Shown here piece by piece: positions 6,563 to 7,301 of a DNA stretch of 7,301 nucleotides (positions are counted from its first letter, which is position 1; each line of letters starts with the position of its first letter). This DNA is from Bacteroidales bacterium. Lineage in GTDB: Bacteria; Bacteroidota; Bacteroidia; Bacteroidales; NBLH01. The stretch covers positions 1 through 7,301 of the forward strand of contig JAKIUH010000215.1 of assembly GCA_021647685.1 (NCBI GenBank), written 5' to 3'. A model generated the notes under the pieces. The model had not been told where the DNA came from and ran no database searches. It saw only the letters and a list, made by a program, of their open reading frames with translations. The translations under genes were made by a program, and so were the position numbers.

Positions 6563-6601
6563 AGCATTTCGATGCTTTCTAAAGTGCTCTTTTTCTTTTT
6601 T
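6563..6601 (+). terminator. Second small hairpin with UUCG loop and T-rich tail
   Basis: AGCAT (6563-6567) and ATGCT (6572-6576) enclose a TTCG tetraloop, an especially stable RNA loop. T-rich sequence follows (TTTCT, then a longer CTTTTTCTTTTTT run reaching about 6601). It may back up the preceding hairpin as a tandem terminator. The stem is only five pairs, so its strength alone is uncertain. Confidence 0.45.
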
Positions 6602-6665
6602 ATAAATGAAAATGCTATTTAACATATTTGATTATCAATCAATTACACCCTTTTTATAACTGGTG

Positions 6666-6700
6666 AACAATAAACTTGTTGTATAACAATAAAATTATTG
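6666..6700. repeat. Tandem imperfect dyads, possible activator-binding sites
   Basis: AACAATAAACTTGTTG (6666-6681) and AACAATAAAATTATTG (6685-6700) agree at 14 of 16 positions and are offset by 19 bases, close to two helical turns. Each is itself a dyad; the second extends to a perfect AACAATAA/TTATTGTT pair (6685-6702). Paired dyads 140-175 bases upstream of a start codon are a usual arrangement for sigma-54 activator binding. An alternative is simple AT-rich low complexity. Confidence 0.4.
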
Positions 6701-6779
6701 TTTTTGATTACTAGTGATAATCCGCTACTTTTATATCAATATGTTTACAACTGCCTTTAAATCAATGAAATACACACAA

Positions 6780-6794
6780 TGGTATATAGTTTGA
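6780..6794 (+). promoter_or_regulatory. Sigma-54-like -24/-12 candidate for the second cytochrome
   Basis: TGG at 6780-6782 and TTGA at 6791-6794 have exactly the TGG to TTGC spacing of a -24/-12 promoter (GG, ten bases, then GA in place of GC). The -12 C is replaced by A and the CACG part is not conserved, so this is a weak match. A start near 6806 would leave a leader of about 36 bases. Support comes mainly from the neighbouring sigma-54 activator gene. Confidence 0.22.
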
Positions 6795-6841
6795 ACAGAT
6801 TTAGTAAATAAATATTTTATAAACATTTAATATAACCAATT

Positions 6842-7301
6842 ATGAAAAGGTACAAATTATTTTTTACGCTGATTGCATTATTTGCTTTTGCAAATTTTAG
6901 TTTTGGACAAATAACAGGTTCAGGACACGATTTTTCAGGAAATGGGTGGGCAAATAATGAAATCTGTATTGTGTGTCATACACCACACAACGGAACAGCA
7001 ACTGCAAATGCACCATTGTGGAATCGTGAGCTATCTTCTGTTGGTTCATACACTTTGTATAGTTCTCCAACTTTTGATGCTGCAGGTACAGTTGTGGATC
7101 CGGTAGGAACTTCTACTTCTAATTCGAGACTTTGTTTAAGCTGTCACGGTGGAACAGTAGCTTTAGAAAACTTTGGTGGAACTACAACAGGTTCTTCTTT
7201 TGTTCCCGGATATGCTAATGTAGGTACTGATTTAAGTAATGATCATCCAATTTCCTTTACGTATGATGCAGCTTTAGCTACAACAGATGGAGGATTATAT
7301 G
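6842..7301 (+). CDS. Second multihaem c-type cytochrome, N-terminal part (3' partial)
   Basis: The frame from ATG 6842 stays open to the window edge, giving 153 residues of a longer protein. Residues 1-22 are a signal peptide (MKRYK, hydrophobic core, SFG before QITG). Two CxxCH motifs are visible, CIVCH (42-46, followed by TPHN) and CLSCH (98-102). The protein parallels the cytochrome at 1864-3549 over its whole visible length: E-x-C-I-x-CHTPHN, APLWNR matching GPLWNR, the CLSCH with GGT-x-AL after it, then TDLSNDHPISF against TDLSDDHPVSF. It is therefore a paralogue, presumably with more haems past the edge. The GSGHDFSGNGW leader before the first haem marks a different subfamily from the SLHNLS type of the first gene. 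It lies 330 bases after the sigma-54 activator, behind hairpins, and so is probably a separate transcription unit that the activator could control. Confidence 0.9.
   Translation, partial: MKRYKLFFTLIALFAFANFSFGQITGSGHDFSGNGWANNEICIVCHTPHNGTATANAPLWNRELSSVGSYTLYSSPTFDAAGTVVDPVGTSTSNSRLCLSCHGGTVALENFGGTTTGSSFVPGYANVGTDLSNDHPISFTYDAALATTDGGLY

Larger units (their letters stand above)
6602..6841. other. AT-rich upstream region of the second cytochrome
   Basis: No gene is seen between the regulator's terminator hairpins and ATG 6842. The region is very AT-rich and carries the tandem dyads at 6666-6700 and a sigma-54-like site at 6780-6794. I found no exact TTTG / TAnnTTTG pair here; TATGTTTA at 6739-6746 is the nearest -7 box and lacks a -33 partner. 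The last 40 bases form an A-rich leader without a Shine-Dalgarno sequence. Confidence 0.5.

Noticed and set aside
1..7301. CRISPR arrays, tRNA or rRNA genes, transposase genes
   Set aside because: No regularly spaced repeats, cloverleaf-like sequences, rRNA segments or transposase motifs were seen on either strand.

Overview
The window is AT-rich and fits a member of the Bacteroidota. The evidence is A/T-rich leader regions without clear Shine-Dalgarno sequences, a good match to the Bacteroidetes promoter consensus (TTTG, about 20 bases, TAnnTTTG) at 402-433, a PDZ tail typical of Bacteroidetes M28 peptidases, and secreted proteins whose signal peptides end just before Gln. The genus cannot be told from the sequence. 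The multihaem cytochromes suggest an organism with anaerobic or extracytoplasmic electron transfer.

Layout, all genes on the + strand: (1) 1-262, the C-terminal PDZ domain of a peptidase cut by the window edge, followed by a strong intrinsic terminator at 327-371. (2) 460-1464, a secreted six-bladed NHL beta-propeller behind its own promoter. (3) 1465-1863, a 399-base gap with a perfect 16-base palindrome, a possible decayed GIY-YIG nuclease reading frame on the minus strand, and a weak promoter candidate. (4) 1864-3549, a secreted cytochrome with eleven CxxCH motifs plus one CxxxCH. (5) 3583-5055, a membrane histidine kinase whose periplasmic sensor carries one CxxCH haem-c motif. (6) 5138-6511, an NtrC-type sigma-54 activator with receiver, AAA+ and Fis-type HTH domains. 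(7) 6512-6841, two hairpins, a pair of tandem dyad repeats and a sigma-54-like site. (8) 6842 to the window end, the N-terminal part of a second multihaem cytochrome, paralogous to the first.

The likely working unit is a redox-sensing circuit. A c-type-haem sensor kinase reads redox state or a haem ligand outside the membrane and phosphorylates the sigma-54 activator. The activator would then turn on extracytoplasmic cytochrome genes on one or both sides. The kinase gene lies 33 bases after the first cytochrome, and the regulator 82 bases after the kinase, so cytochrome, kinase and regulator are probably one transcript. The second cytochrome follows the terminator hairpins and has candidate regulatory elements of its own. 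The domain assignments are seen in the sequence; the regulatory wiring is inference.
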